Positions 55,662 to 64,000 of a stretch of 64,000 nt of DNA are shown here, in pieces. The DNA comes from Phyllobacterium phragmitis (GTDB lineage Bacteria > Pseudomonadota > Alphaproteobacteria > Rhizobiales > Rhizobiaceae). A model generated the notes under the pieces. That model did no database searches. It worked only from the letters and a program-made list of their open reading frames with translations, and was not told where the DNA came from. A program made the translations under genes and the position numbers. The DNA is taken from assembly GCF_002980495.1 (NCBI RefSeq), contig NZ_PVBR01000014.1, positions 54,061 to 118,060 on the forward strand. Reading direction: 5' to 3'. Each line of letters starts with the position of its first letter. Position 1 is the stretch's first letter.

Positions 55662-58288
55662 TGAAATACATCATTGCTGTGCTTTTTGCGCTGCTGGCTT
55701 CGCCAGCGGCCGCGGACCCCGTGTCTATTGTCGTCGGGATCGGCAGTGCTGCGTCGTGGCTATTCGGCGGGACGGTCCTTGCCAATATCGTGCTGGGCGG
55801 CCTGGCTGCGGCGGCGCAATACGCACTGACAGCAGCGTTCGCAAAGAAACCCGTCGCCCAAGCATCCAAGACAGAGACGCAATACGGCGAAAATCTCGCC
55901 CGTGAAGTCGGCATGGGCACATACGGCACCATGGGCCATCACATCTACCGGAACGCCTTCGGCAAGGGCAACCGGATGGTGCAGGATGTGTTTAACGTCT
56001 CGAGCTTTCGGACGTTGGGCATCAACCGCGTCCAGTACAACGGCAAATGGATGAACCTTGATGGCGTGGACACGGCTTGGGGCCGCAAGGTCCTCGGCAT
56101 TGAGAACGGTGCTGAAATATGGGTCCGCCATTACACGGGCCGCATGGATCAGGTTGCCGATCAGCAGTTGATCGACAACGCCAATCCTCCGGGCCGATGG
56201 ACTTCCGATCATCGCGGGGCCGGAATATCCTATGTCATCGTCACGTCGAGGATGGAGGCCGACAACCTCACGTCTCCGCCGTCGCTGATGTTCGAAGTTC
56301 GCGGCGCGCCTCTTTATGATCCTCGTAAGGATACAACCGTCGGCGGCTCGGGTGCACACCGGTGGAACAATCAGGATACATGGGAGTATTCCGACAACAA
56401 TGCCGTGATGATGTATAATCTGGAACGCGGCATCTACAACGGCACCGAATTGATGGTTGGCCGTGGTGCGGCCGCAAGCAGCCTTCCGCTCTCCGAGTGG
56501 TTCACCGCGATGAATATCTGCGATGAGCCGATGGTTGACGGCAGCAAGCGCTATACGGCTGCGCTGATTGCATCCTCTGGCGATGGCGTCACCCACGACA
56601 GCAATATGACCCCATTGCGGGAAGGCTGTGCCGGTTCGTGGGTCGAGGCTGTCACGGGCGAATATCCGATTGTCGGGGCAAATCAGGCTGTCGTCACCAC
56701 GTTCACGGATGACGATATCAATTTCAGCAAGCCGTTCTCGCTGTCGCTCTATCGCCCGACCTCGGAATTGGTCAACACGGTCGCCGGCACCTATGTCAGC
56801 CCGGAGGCCTTTTACGAGACCGTTCCGCTTGCCACGCGTATCGATGCCATCGCGTTGGCGCAGGACGGCGAGCGCAAGGCGTCCAAGGTCTCCTACACCG
56901 CGGTCGTCGATCACAGGGTAGGGGACAGGCTAGCCGATATCGCCATTCGGGCATCGCGCTATCAGGCAAATGCGAACCTTTGCATCCACCCGAAGTTTCT
57001 GGAGATCAAGGTCGGGCAGTGGATAAGCTGGCAATCCGACAGGTACAATTTCACCAAGTCGTTTCAGGTGCTCACCAAGTCTCTCGGCGCTTTGGGTGCT
57101 GATGGGACACGCGATGTCACTGTGACCTTGCAGGAGGTCGGCAACGGCATCTTTGATCCGACGGCATATGAGACAAATCCTCCTGTGCCAACGCCCGTGG
57201 GTGACCCTGATTACCTCGCAGAGGTTCAGAACTTTCAGGTGATCCCGAACAAGATCATCGGTTCCACCGGGCAGGAACTCCCCGGTGCACGTTTGGTATG
57301 GGATCCGATCACCGACTTGAGTGTTGCCGGCGTCGATATCCAATATGTGCCGGTCAGTGATGTCACACAGGTCTTTACCCACTATGCGACTACGGATGTG
57401 ACCGTTGTGCAGCTTGTAGAGGGCCTGACGAGCGCCACGGATTGGGAAACCCGCACTCGACTTCGTGTCGCCAGCGGAACGCGCCCCGTAGCCTGGTCGG
57501 CATGGAAGCCGTTCACCACGCTCGATACCGGAGGCGATGACAGCCCTGTCGATTACGAAGACTTGGCCAACGATCTCAAAGGATACGTCAACTGGATCGG
57601 TCCCGAACTGCGCGAACTGATCCGGCAGGCGCAGGAACTTTCCGCACTGGTCGGCAGCAATCACAACAGCAACTACGAAGATCGTCAGTTGATCCGACGG
57701 GAACTGGCCAGCACCTACGGACAGGCAACAGCTAAGTTTGAAGAAGAAATCTACGCCGCGACCGGGCCCGGCAGCGCGATTGTCCAGCAATTGGTTACAT
57801 TCGGCACGGAGCTTCGGACCGCAGAAAACCAGATCGCCGCGAACGCAAATATCACCAATCTCCTCCAAACCAGAGTTGACGGGATCGGAGATGATGTAAC
57901 AGCCATATCAAACGCCGTTCTCGACCTTAATGCCTCAAAAGACGGGACATTGGCCGGCGCGACTTTCCGGATGGAAACGGTTGCAGCTCAAGCGGGATAT
58001 ACCTCGCGCATCGCCATGTATGGCCGCGTCGGATCGAATGATACGTGGAAACAGGCTGGGTTGTTTATCGACATCAACTCGACCACAAGCCGGGTTTCCA
58101 TCCTCGCCGATCAGTTCGTCATTTCGGACGGCTCAAACGTGGTCGCTCCGTTCGTCATTCAAAACGGAGTGCTCTATGCCCAAAACATGGTGCTGGACAA
58201 TCTGATTGTCAGCCAAATCCGATCAACGAACAGTAAACTGATCATGCGCGGCAGCGGAAATCTTGCTGATTTGAGGGTTTTCACGTGA
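55661..58288 (+). CDS. Tail tip attachment protein (J-like)
   Basis: 875 residues. A hydrophobic start (~1-70), the conserved block TETQYGENLAREVGMGTYGT, a hub region with IAIRASRYQANA-like segments, fibronectin-type parts (~500-640), a coiled segment (ELIRQAQELSALVGSNHNSN) and an end typical of lambda J and DUF1983-like proteins (RMETVAAQAGYTSRIAMYGR). Forms the tail tip spike that contacts the receptor. Host range lies mainly in the last third. Confidence 0.87.
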   Translation: MKYIIAVLFALLASPAAADPVSIVVGIGSAASWLFGGTVLANIVLGGLAAAAQYALTAAFAKKPVAQASKTETQYGENLAREVGMGTYGTMGHHIYRNAFGKGNRMVQDVFNVSSFRTLGINRVQYNGKWMNLDGVDTAWGRKVLGIENGAEIWVRHYTGRMDQVADQQLIDNANPPGRWTSDHRGAGISYVIVTSRMEADNLTSPPSLMFEVRGAPLYDPRKDTTVGGSGAHRWNNQDTWEYSDNNAVMMYNLERGIYNGTELMVGRGAAASSLPLSEWFTAMNICDEPMVDGSKRYTAALIASSGDGVTHDSNMTPLREGCAGSWVEAVTGEYPIVGANQAVVTTFTDDDINFSKPFSLSLYRPTSELVNTVAGTYVSPEAFYETVPLATRIDAIALAQDGERKASKVSYTAVVDHRVGDRLADIAIRASRYQANANLCIHPKFLEIKVGQWISWQSDRYNFTKSFQVLTKSLGALGADGTRDVTVTLQEVGNGIFDPTAYETNPPVPTPVGDPDYLAEVQNFQVIPNKIIGSTGQELPGARLVWDPITDLSVAGVDIQYVPVSDVTQVFTHYATTDVTVVQLVEGLTSATDWETRTRLRVASGTRPVAWSAWKPFTTLDTGGDDSPVDYEDLANDLKGYVNWIGPELRELIRQAQELSALVGSNHNSNYEDRQLIRRELASTYGQATAKFEEEIYAATGPGSAIVQQLVTFGTELRTAENQIAANANITNLLQTRVDGIGDDVTAISNAVLDLNASKDGTLAGATFRMETVAAQAGYTSRIAMYGRVGSNDTWKQAGLFIDINSTTSRVSILADQFVISDGSNVVAPFVIQNGVLYAQNMVLDNLIVSQIRSTNSKLIMRGSGNLADLRVFT

Positions 58289-59931
58289 CCTATCTCGCCA
58301 TTGCAAACAAAGCCGGATACGGCCCCGGAATTTGGGTGGTCAAGGATGATGCGGTCAATTACCTGACGACCCCATACACGTCGTTTGGCAGCTTTCTGTT
58401 CAACTCCGAAAATCAGAATATCAGCTACGTGAAGGAACCCTGGAAGCGGACCCTGAATGCTGCATCCGTCACGGCTGATGGTTACAACGACTATATCGGC
58501 AACAACATGGGTGGGACAGCCACGACGTGCACTCGCTCGATATTTAGGACAACTACGTCAGGCACACTTCGCCAATATACGCCATATGCATTTCCTCAGA
58601 CGTTGTTTGCTGGAGACGCTTTTATCCCAATGGCTGAGGCGCGTTTGCGCGATACAGTTACGGGGCGCATCTCAGCGGCGAACCGCGTCAGAAATTGGGT
58701 GGTCAACGAGCAGACCAACCAACACGGGGTGATGACCGCCTATCAGTTCCCGAATGTTCTTATGCAGATGACCAATTTTTCCGGGTCCGGCCTCTGGCGC
58801 GGGCGAATGGATCCTCGTTTTTCCGGACGCCCAAATGCATGGGTTGTCAAATATGGCAACGGATTGAACGGTTCTGACGCGGGAAACCCTAGTGTCGTAT
58901 CGGAAGGGACATTCAGCGGCAATACTTTCAATGCCAAGGAGATGGTGACGGTCTGGTGGGACTTGCCAGCCAATAATGCCGCAATTCCTAAGCCATCGCA
59001 GCCGGTCGTGTCGGGCCAAGAAGTACTTCGACTTAATTCGTCAGGGCTTGTCTTGGCTCGGCCCGGCTACACGGTTGATGAGTCGTATGGGCGTCAGAGG
59101 ATCATCGACAGCACACGCAATCCTCCACTGTGCATCATGGCAGGCGAAACAGCCTCGATAGCAGTCGGTGGGAATGCCTTCGTCGCGGCACCTCCCGGAA
59201 TTTCTCTTTCGAATGATTGTGTCGTGGAAATAATGGCCCGTGTTACCGGCGCAACTCAATACGTCCCAGCGCTAATCATATCCGGCTACACTCCCGATTT
59301 CGATGTTGCCTTGACTTACAGTGTGGCGTCGAACGGCGTAACTTTTTACAATGACGGGCAATCCGCTCTCACGGTCAGATATATCGTTTTCGGCGTTGAC
59401 TTTCGTTCTCCATCTACAGGCGGCAATCAGGTCATGCGCCGCGCGAACGACGGCGTGCAAGACTATATCCAGATCAAGAATCCCGGCACGAGCGATACCG
59501 CACCACTGCCAAATGACATCCTGATCGATACCCGGTTTCCAATGCTTCAGATCGCGCAGGAAGGATTCATCCAGATGGCTGAATTCACGGAAGCATCTGA
59601 TAATGCGGAGCTTGGAAGCGCCTGCAAAACGATCAGCTTTGCGAACGCTGGGTTTCGGCCTTTCCTAAAGTATGCGGTGAATTTCACAGGCTGCATCCTG
59701 CCGCCGATGTTCGCGCAGATTTACCACTACCCGGAGGGGTCTGGCGCATTCAACCATCGCCCCACAAACCAAAGTGCGATTGCGCAGGTGACCGACACCT
59801 CCGTTAAATTCTATCTCGCCCCTGGCAACCCAAGCGACATGACAAGCTCGGGCGGCGGGGCATGGAGCCTCAACGACACATACCCCGACCCCATCGGCAT
59901 CCGATACTACGTCTTCGCCATCCCGCTTTAG
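58285..59931 (+). CDS. Large tail tip accessory protein, unknown
   Basis: 548 residues, GTG start overlapping the J-like stop. Beta-rich throughout, with repeated aromatic/Gly motifs (MTNFSGSGLWRGRMDPRFSG; FNHRPTNQSA). The place directly behind the tip protein suggests a receptor-binding or tip-complex component. No family recognised. Confidence 0.65.
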   Translation: MTYLAIANKAGYGPGIWVVKDDAVNYLTTPYTSFGSFLFNSENQNISYVKEPWKRTLNAASVTADGYNDYIGNNMGGTATTCTRSIFRTTTSGTLRQYTPYAFPQTLFAGDAFIPMAEARLRDTVTGRISAANRVRNWVVNEQTNQHGVMTAYQFPNVLMQMTNFSGSGLWRGRMDPRFSGRPNAWVVKYGNGLNGSDAGNPSVVSEGTFSGNTFNAKEMVTVWWDLPANNAAIPKPSQPVVSGQEVLRLNSSGLVLARPGYTVDESYGRQRIIDSTRNPPLCIMAGETASIAVGGNAFVAAPPGISLSNDCVVEIMARVTGATQYVPALIISGYTPDFDVALTYSVASNGVTFYNDGQSALTVRYIVFGVDFRSPSTGGNQVMRRANDGVQDYIQIKNPGTSDTAPLPNDILIDTRFPMLQIAQEGFIQMAEFTEASDNAELGSACKTISFANAGFRPFLKYAVNFTGCILPPMFAQIYHYPEGSGAFNHRPTNQSAIAQVTDTSVKFYLAPGNPSDMTSSGGGAWSLNDTYPDPIGIRYYVFAIPL

Positions 59932-59986
59932 GCGAGCCCACCACAATCTCAGCATTTCAACCCGCCAATCGCGGGAAGGAGAACCT

Positions 59987-60988
59987 ATGGCAGTCCTTTC
60001 GGATTATGTCGCTGGCACAATAACTGTCACCGCTGGCCAAGATGCATTCACCGGCACCGGAACCCTTTGGCGAACCGCGGGCTTTCGCGAAGGCGATACG
60101 GTCCAGTTGCAGGACCTGACAGCGGTCATCGCGGGAACATCCGCAACCGATCCGCTTATAGCCTCAAACACCTCAGGCACGTTCACAGAGCCGTGGCAGG
60201 GCACGAGCGGGACATTCCCGTATCGCATGCGCTATCTGCCAGACGGTGCGCGGTATACGGCTAAAGCTACGCAGCTGATTGAGAAACTTGGCAATGGGAA
60301 TATAGAAGCGCTCGCCGATCTGCCCGGCGCAGCCGACATGCTGGCGTACTTTACCGGCGCAGGGGCTATGGATCTGACGGCGCTGACGGCGTTTGGGCGA
60401 TCGTTGATAGGGGCGTCGAACGGCGGTGATGCATATTCGGCGCTTGGAGAGGTTCCAGATGCGCAGATTCCTCCAAGGATCGGGGCTCTAGCACTCGTCG
60501 CCACCGATCTCAACGCCATCACAGAAAGCGGCATCTACGGCGCGGATAGCGATACGGCGAACCGCCCCGGAGACACCGGGAATTGGCTCGTTCTCGACTT
60601 GGCAAGAACATCCACAGTCAATGCTCAATTAGCCCTGAGCCGGGCCACGTACGATATCCAGTATCGCTACAACAATGGCACAACACAGCAGCCATGGCGA
60701 GGCATCCTTACTGAGCGCGGCACAAATGCTAATGGCGATTATACGCGATTTCCGGATGGCACGCAGATATGCTGGCGCAATTACGTCGCGAATAGCGCCG
60801 CCTCGTGGCCCGCGGCATTCAGTGCGGCGCCTTTTGCCGTGGCGACAGTCGCAGGGGGAGGCCTGCCGCGTATCGCAACTTTCCCATCCTCGCCAACCGC
60901 GACAACCGTCACTGTGCAAGTCAACACGGAGAATGGCGGCGCATCATCGTCCCCGGGCTATGTTGTCGGGTTTGGGAGGTGGTTCTGA
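59987..60988 (+). CDS. Tail fibre protein
   Basis: 333 residues. The N-terminal LSDYVAGTITVTAGQDAFTG then GTLWRTAGFREGDTVQLQDL is a common phage fibre attachment domain. The middle is Ala/Gly-rich (GRSLIGASNGGDAYSALGEV) and residues ~175-333 form a C-terminal tip with pyocin-knob-like blocks (ITESGIYGADSDTANRPGDT, LARTSTVNAQLALSRATYDIQ-like, GTQICWRN). Likely receptor-binding. Confidence 0.8.
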   Translation: MAVLSDYVAGTITVTAGQDAFTGTGTLWRTAGFREGDTVQLQDLTAVIAGTSATDPLIASNTSGTFTEPWQGTSGTFPYRMRYLPDGARYTAKATQLIEKLGNGNIEALADLPGAADMLAYFTGAGAMDLTALTAFGRSLIGASNGGDAYSALGEVPDAQIPPRIGALALVATDLNAITESGIYGADSDTANRPGDTGNWLVLDLARTSTVNAQLALSRATYDIQYRYNNGTTQQPWRGILTERGTNANGDYTRFPDGTQICWRNYVANSAASWPAAFSAAPFAVATVAGGGLPRIATFPSSPTATTVTVQVNTENGGASSSPGYVVGFGRWF

Positions 60989-61338
60989 TGCACGTTTCAT
61001 TTTGCCCTCAGCGCTGTGACTGCGCGCTCTCCGTCGCTAAAAGCGGCGACACGCTTATCATCAATGGCGATCCCGTTGACCTGTCCGTCATCCCGGATGG
61101 GGCGACATTGCCGGCAGATGCAGTCAGCAATGATTTTGTCGTCGGGAACGTTGAACGCATCTCTGGCGAGCTACATGTGACGCTTCTACTACCGCACGGC
61201 CCGAACCCGTCGCAGGCTGTCGCTTTTCCTGCACCCTTGGCGGACGTGCCAGACGGGCCGCTGCAAATTCCCCGCGATCCCGAACCGGAGCCGGAACCCG
61301 AACCCGCTCTGACGGACGTAACGGAACCGGAGGAATGA
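60988..61338 (+). CDS. Fibre-associated conserved protein
   Basis: 116 residues. The pattern VSFCPQRCDCALSVAKSGDT, LIINGDPVDLSVIPDGATLP, VVGNVERISGELHVTLLLPH and FPAPLADVPDGPLQIPRDPE belongs to a family encoded directly behind fibre genes in many Proteobacterial phages. It ends in a PEPEPEP tail. Possibly a fibre chaperone. ATG 60988 overlaps the fibre stop (TGATG). Confidence 0.78.
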   Translation: MHVSFCPQRCDCALSVAKSGDTLIINGDPVDLSVIPDGATLPADAVSNDFVVGNVERISGELHVTLLLPHGPNPSQAVAFPAPLADVPDGPLQIPRDPEPEPEPEPALTDVTEPEE

Positions 61339-61340
61339 CC

Positions 61341-61688
61341 ATGGCGACGATCGATCTATCTCAGCTTGTCACCACAGAGGATAAGGCGGCTGCGCAACTA
61401 GCTTCTCTGCAGGCAACATACTCGGCCACTATCCAAGCCCACCTCGACGCAATGGCTCGTGAACGCGACTATGACGACATCGAGCGGGCAACCACATATC
61501 GCGGCGATAAGAACCCGCTGTACGCTGCCGAGGGTCAAGCGCTCTTTGATTGGCGGTCGGATGTCTGGACCTATGCGACGGCGGAACTTGAGAAGGTGAA
61601 AGCAGGATCGCGAGAAATTCCGACCGTTGATGCGTTCCTTTTGGAACTGCCTGTTTTCGAGTGGCCCGAAATAGAAATCCCCATCTAA
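61341..61688 (+). CDS. Tail fibre assembly-like protein
   Basis: 115 residues (MATIDLSQLVTTEDKAAAQL...). Helical start, then ERDYDDIERATTYRGDKNPL, EGQALFDWRSDVWTYATAEL and a VDAFLLELPVFEW end, like the short fibre-assembly proteins that follow phage fibre genes. GGAGG 7 bases upstream supports ATG 61341 over 61335. Confidence 0.75.
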   Translation: MATIDLSQLVTTEDKAAAQLASLQATYSATIQAHLDAMARERDYDDIERATTYRGDKNPLYAAEGQALFDWRSDVWTYATAELEKVKAGSREIPTVDAFLLELPVFEWPEIEIPI

Positions 61689-61717
61689 CCCTCCCGGATA
61701 CATCAAAGGAAATCGTT

Positions 61718-62800
61718 ATGTTCACTGCAGAACAGCGGGGCGTCATCGCCGCCGCCGCGAAAACGCTTGGCTGTGAGCCGGCTGCATTGATGGCCGTCAT
61801 CGATGTCGAGAGCGCCGGCGAGATCTTCGCCGTCGTCAAAGGCCATCAACTCCCGGTCATTCGATGGGAGGGGCATTATTTCTATCGGCTTGTGCACACC
61901 GCGAAGCGCGGGCAGGCGGTCAACGCCGGGCTCGCGAACGCCAAGGCAGGCGGCGTGAAGAACCCGAAGTCCCAGGCCGCGCGCTACGCGCTGCTCGATC
62001 GCGCTGCCAACCTCGACAAGCAAGCGGCGTATAGCTCGTGCTCGTGGGGCATTGGCCAGGTGATGGGCGCGCATTGGGATACGCTCGGCTTTGCGAGTGT
62101 CCTCGCCATGGTCGATCGCTGCAAGGCTGGATTTGCCGGTCAGGTCGATGTGATGTGCCGCTATATCGACAAGTTCGGATTGGCCGACGAGTTGCGCCGG
62201 CATGACTGGGCCGGCTTCGCGCGCGGTTATAATGGACCGGCCTATGCCAAGTATGGGTATCACACCAAGATAAAGACGGCGTACGAGCGCTATCGCGGTG
62301 CCGCTTCGCCCGCCTCTCCAGCCTCCGGCATGTTGCGCATGGGCAGCCATGGCGCGCGTGTGCGCGAGCTGCAGCAGCTCTTGGCTCGCGCCGGCCAACC
62401 GATCACCGTCGACGGCGATTTCGGCCCGTCGACAAAAGCGGCTGTGAAAGCATTCCAAATGGCGGCGAACATTGCGGACGATGGCGTCGCGGGACCGCAG
62501 ACGCTTGCCGCGCTGCAATCCTATCGCGTTGGTCCGGATGAGACGCCGGGCGCCATCCCGGCGCAACTGGTCAGCGAAGTGCAGACAGCCACCAAGGGCG
62601 GCGGCATCGTCGTCATGGTGGCGGCGCTGCAAAAGCAGATATCGGATACCGCCGTCAGCCTGACCGGTATCGATGCATCCGCGGCGCAGACAATTTCCGG
62701 TGCGCTGATGGCTGGCGCCGGCATCCTCGGCGCCGGGCTTGCCGTCTATGCGATCTATGGGCTCGTCAAGTCGCGCCGCACCTATGAGGGGACAAGCTGA
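61718..62800 (+). CDS. Endolysin: N-acetylmuramidase with peptidoglycan-binding domain and membrane anchor
   Basis: 360 residues. Residues ~1-185 form a DUF3380-type N-acetylmuramidase (LMAVIDVESAGEIF with the catalytic Glu, IRWEGHYFYRL, SCSWGIGQVMG, WAGFARGYNGPAY). Residues ~195-265 form a peptidoglycan-binding domain (LRMGSHGARVRELQQLLARA ... DGDFGPSTKAAVKAFQ ... DGVAGPQTLAAL). A C-terminal transmembrane helix (~325-347) would hold it at the inner membrane. AAGGAA precedes ATG 61718. Confidence 0.9.
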   Translation: MFTAEQRGVIAAAAKTLGCEPAALMAVIDVESAGEIFAVVKGHQLPVIRWEGHYFYRLVHTAKRGQAVNAGLANAKAGGVKNPKSQAARYALLDRAANLDKQAAYSSCSWGIGQVMGAHWDTLGFASVLAMVDRCKAGFAGQVDVMCRYIDKFGLADELRRHDWAGFARGYNGPAYAKYGYHTKIKTAYERYRGAASPASPASGMLRMGSHGARVRELQQLLARAGQPITVDGDFGPSTKAAVKAFQMAANIADDGVAGPQTLAALQSYRVGPDETPGAIPAQLVSEVQTATKGGGIVVMVAALQKQISDTAVSLTGIDASAAQTISGALMAGAGILGAGLAVYAIYGLVKSRRTYEGTS

Positions 62801-63045
62801 TGTTCGGCCTCTCGAAAGCCGCACTCTACCTGGTGGGCGCCGGGATCCTCCTGGCGGCCATCATCGCGGCCGGCGCGGCCATTCGATCCGACCTCAAGGC
62901 AGTTGGAAGATTTGAAGCCACCGAAACGGTCAGAAAGGGAAACGCCGATGCCGGGTCTATCGCTGAGAAAAGCCGCTATGCTTTGCGCCATTGCATCAAT
63001 GGCGGCGGGGTGTACGTCTTCGAAACCGGCGCTTGTGAGCACTGA
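62800..63045 (+). CDS. Inner-membrane spanin-like protein
   Basis: 81 residues. An N-terminal membrane helix (KAALYLVGAGILLAAIIAAG) is followed by a soluble charged part. The o-spanin-like lipoprotein begins inside it in another frame, as in Rz/Rz1 pairs. It is short and lacks a strong coiled coil, so the i-spanin call rests mainly on gene order. TGATG overlap with the endolysin gene. Confidence 0.65.
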   Translation: MFGLSKAALYLVGAGILLAAIIAAGAAIRSDLKAVGRFEATETVRKGNADAGSIAEKSRYALRHCINGGGVYVFETGACEH

Positions 63046-63211
63046 CGGCCTTCGCCATGTGGTCGGCACGTCTCTGATCGGAACCGTGGGCGCAACGCCG
63101 GCCGACCAGATGAAGATCGATGAGACTGCGGCAGGCCTCTGCGGAGCATCCGTTTGGACGCAATCGGAATGTGCTCGCCATGGGCGCGAAAGCAGAAAGG
63201 GTCCGCACTGA
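62948..63211 (+). CDS. Outer-membrane lipoprotein, o-spanin-like
   Basis: 87 residues from ATG 62948. Signal peptide LRKAAMLCAIASMAAGC with lipobox M-A-A-G-C22, then a soluble part with two further cysteines. Overlaps the previous gene by 98 bases in another frame. In Rz1 pairs the lipoprotein joins the inner-membrane partner and fuses the membranes at lysis. Its stop overlaps the next ATG (TGATG). Confidence 0.72.
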   Translation: MPGLSLRKAAMLCAIASMAAGCTSSKPALVSTDGLRHVVGTSLIGTVGATPADQMKIDETAAGLCGASVWTQSECARHGRESRKGPH

Positions 63212-63573
63212 TGCCGACAAGCCTCAATGAGATCTATAAGGCGATCGGCACGCTTTCCGCCGAGGTACAGGGGCTTCGCCGTGAGATGGCTGCGTCAGAG
63301 AAACGGGCGGTGGATGAAAGCCGGGAAGCCGATGACAAGCGCGCCGTCGTTCATCGTCGGATGGATTCCATTGTTGGCGAGGTAGGGGAGATCAAGACGG
63401 AGATCGTCGGGATTCGCCAGGACGCGACGGATAGTAAGAAAGTCACCGACGAGGTGAAGCGCTGGAAGTCCATGGGCATCGGCGCGCTCGGCGTCGTCGG
63501 GATCGGAGGGACGGCCCTCGGGGTTACGTTGGCGAGTTCGTTCGAGTGGCTGGCGAGGCTCTGGCATCGGTAG
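63211..63573 (+). CDS. DUF1515 protein, holin-like
   Basis: 120 residues. A coiled coil (TLSAEVQGLRREMAASEKRA ... ) is followed by one membrane helix (MGIGALGVVGIGGTALGVTL) and a short tail. DUF1515 proteins occur in rhizobial phages near lysis genes. A single C-terminal helix behind a coiled coil resembles some holins and antiholins; the role is inferred from place. Confidence 0.75.
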   Translation: MPTSLNEIYKAIGTLSAEVQGLRREMAASEKRAVDESREADDKRAVVHRRMDSIVGEVGEIKTEIVGIRQDATDSKKVTDEVKRWKSMGIGALGVVGIGGTALGVTLASSFEWLARLWHR

Positions 63574-63691
63574 GTTTTCACGGCCCTGCCGGTTGGCCTG
63601 CCGGATAAGGGGCTTTCCTCAATCAGGGTCGCATGAAAGGATTCCTATCGAGTATTGACCCGCTCCACCTGCAAAACGATATCTGATGATA

Positions 63692-63730
63692 AGCCCCGGT
63701 CGCCCATTGTGGTGGCTGGGGCTCTTTTTT
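63692..63730 (+). terminator. Rho-independent terminator at end of lysis operon
   Basis: AGCCCC ... GGGGCT stem with imperfect inner pairing, followed by CTTTTTT. Ends the late transcript. Between 63573 and here no gene is visible. Confidence 0.8.
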
Positions 63731-63762
63731 GCGTCTGACGCATAGACGCAATGATATCATTG

Positions 63763-63852
63763 TCATTCCCGATATATCTTCCAAAGAATAATAAACGCCC
63801 AAATCAATAAAAATAAGGATATTGAGCCTTCAATCGCATAAATTATGTCCAA
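63763..63852 (-). CDS. 29-residue membrane peptide, TTG start
   Basis: MDIIYAIEGSISLFLLIWAF then IILWKIYRE: a single strong transmembrane helix with charged ends. GGAG precedes the TTG by about 8 bases. It lies in markedly AT-rich DNA behind the lysis terminator, on the opposite strand, a typical place for a lysogenic-conversion peptide. Size makes it tentative. Confidence 0.45.
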   Translation of the reverse strand: MDIIYAIEGSISLFLLIWAFIILWKIYRE

Positions 63853-64000
63853 AGAACGCTCCTTTTATTTATTATAACTCTATCCGCTAAGCCTCCGGCT
63901 CTGCCGGAGCGAATAACGGCCGTTATACGGCTTCGGGAGTAGGGTCCTGATATCAGATGATCTCCTTGGGGAACCGCGAGGCCCTCAAGGAGATCACAAT
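63853..64000. other. Right-edge non-coding region with inverted repeats
   Basis: CTCCGGC-TCT-GCCGGAG lies near 63892-63908 and GATCTCCTTG/CAAGGAGATC at 63959-63968 and 63986-63995, a 10-bp perfect stem with a 17-base loop. No tRNA 3'-end sequence appears, so the right attachment site is not reached. The hairpins may be terminators or regulatory. Confidence 0.45.

Noticed and set aside
55760..56914. A 384-codon minus-strand frame opposite the tail tip gene
   Set aside because: Antisense of the J-like gene, no recognisable motifs, no ribosome site, wrong strand for the module.
61703..62824. A 373-codon minus-strand frame opposite the endolysin
   Set aside because: The plus-strand frame has complete muramidase and peptidoglycan-binding motifs; the minus frame is its GC-driven mirror without domain pattern.
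63959..63995. Right attachment site or prophage end
   Set aside because: The inverted repeat does not resemble the tRNA-Thr 3' end, and tyrosine-integrase att cores are direct repeats of the target tRNA.

Overview
The window is almost entirely one temperate tailed phage (a long-tailed siphovirus) integrated in a GC-rich alphaproteobacterial chromosome, most likely of the order Hyphomicrobiales (Rhizobium/Agrobacterium-like). Only the first ~500 bases are host DNA: the 5' part of an NAD kinase gene (minus strand, running off the left edge) and a complete tRNA-Thr(TGT). A tyrosine integrase lies right behind the tRNA, so the tRNA 3' end is the probable attachment site. No copy of the tRNA 3' end occurs near position 64000, so the right attachment site is outside the window. 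Rhizobial origin is inferred from the nadK sequence, from DUF1515-, DUF2335- and BA14K-like proteins, and from phage families typical of that order.

Layout. (1) 564-13959, minus strand: a leftward early operon of about 29 mostly small genes. Nearly all overlap head-to-tail by 1-4 bases (ATGA, GTGA, TGATG), ending with the integrase. Recognisable members are a RecE-like PD-(D/E)XK nuclease, a Sak4/AAA_24-like ATPase, a DUF968/Ref-like nuclease, a terminase-small-subunit-like protein and a cysteine-tripeptide repeat protein. It is driven from about 14050 by a promoter overlapped by two abutting operators. (2) 14100-18000, immunity region: Arc-like regulator, winged-helix regulator, a stand-alone protease-dead S24 domain protein, two membrane genes (one DUF2335), the CI/LexA-type repressor with active-site Ser/Lys, operators of the same 19-bp consensus as at the leftward promoter, and a small Cro-position gene. 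(3) 18000-19600: small genes on both strands. (4) 19650-31714, plus strand: replication and DNA-modification operon: DnaA domain-IV protein, SNF2-type helicase, N4/N6 DNA methyltransferase, RuvC-like resolvase, C5-cytosine methyltransferase, DnaB-type helicase, PAPS-reductase-like protein and an HNH protein. (5) 32800-45956: packaging, head and tail-tube module (terminase, DUF4055 portal, scaffold, P22-type coat, connectors, tail terminator, tail tube, and a tail assembly chaperone pair joined by a -1 slippery site). (6) 45959-51808: an accessory block inserted in the tail operon, with a HigBA-type toxin-antitoxin pair, divergent ribbon-helix-helix genes, an AntA antirepressor coupled to a second S24-like protein, a two-gene phage pair followed by a GGCNN pentanucleotide array, and an exported protein. 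(7) 51871-61688: tape measure, tail tip, receptor-binding and fibre genes. (8) 61718-63573: muramidase endolysin, overlapping spanin-like pair and DUF1515 holin-like protein, then a terminator and an AT-rich stretch.

How it works together: the 256-residue repressor probably binds both operator clusters and silences the leftward (recombination/integration) and rightward (replication/late) operons, and SOS-stimulated self-cleavage would release them. The unusual additions are two catalytically dead relatives of the repressor's dimerisation domain, one beside the repressor and one coupled to an antirepressor in the late region. Other notable signals are paired RNA-hairpin repeats around the scaffold gene, the GGCNN array, and two separate terminase-small-subunit candidates.
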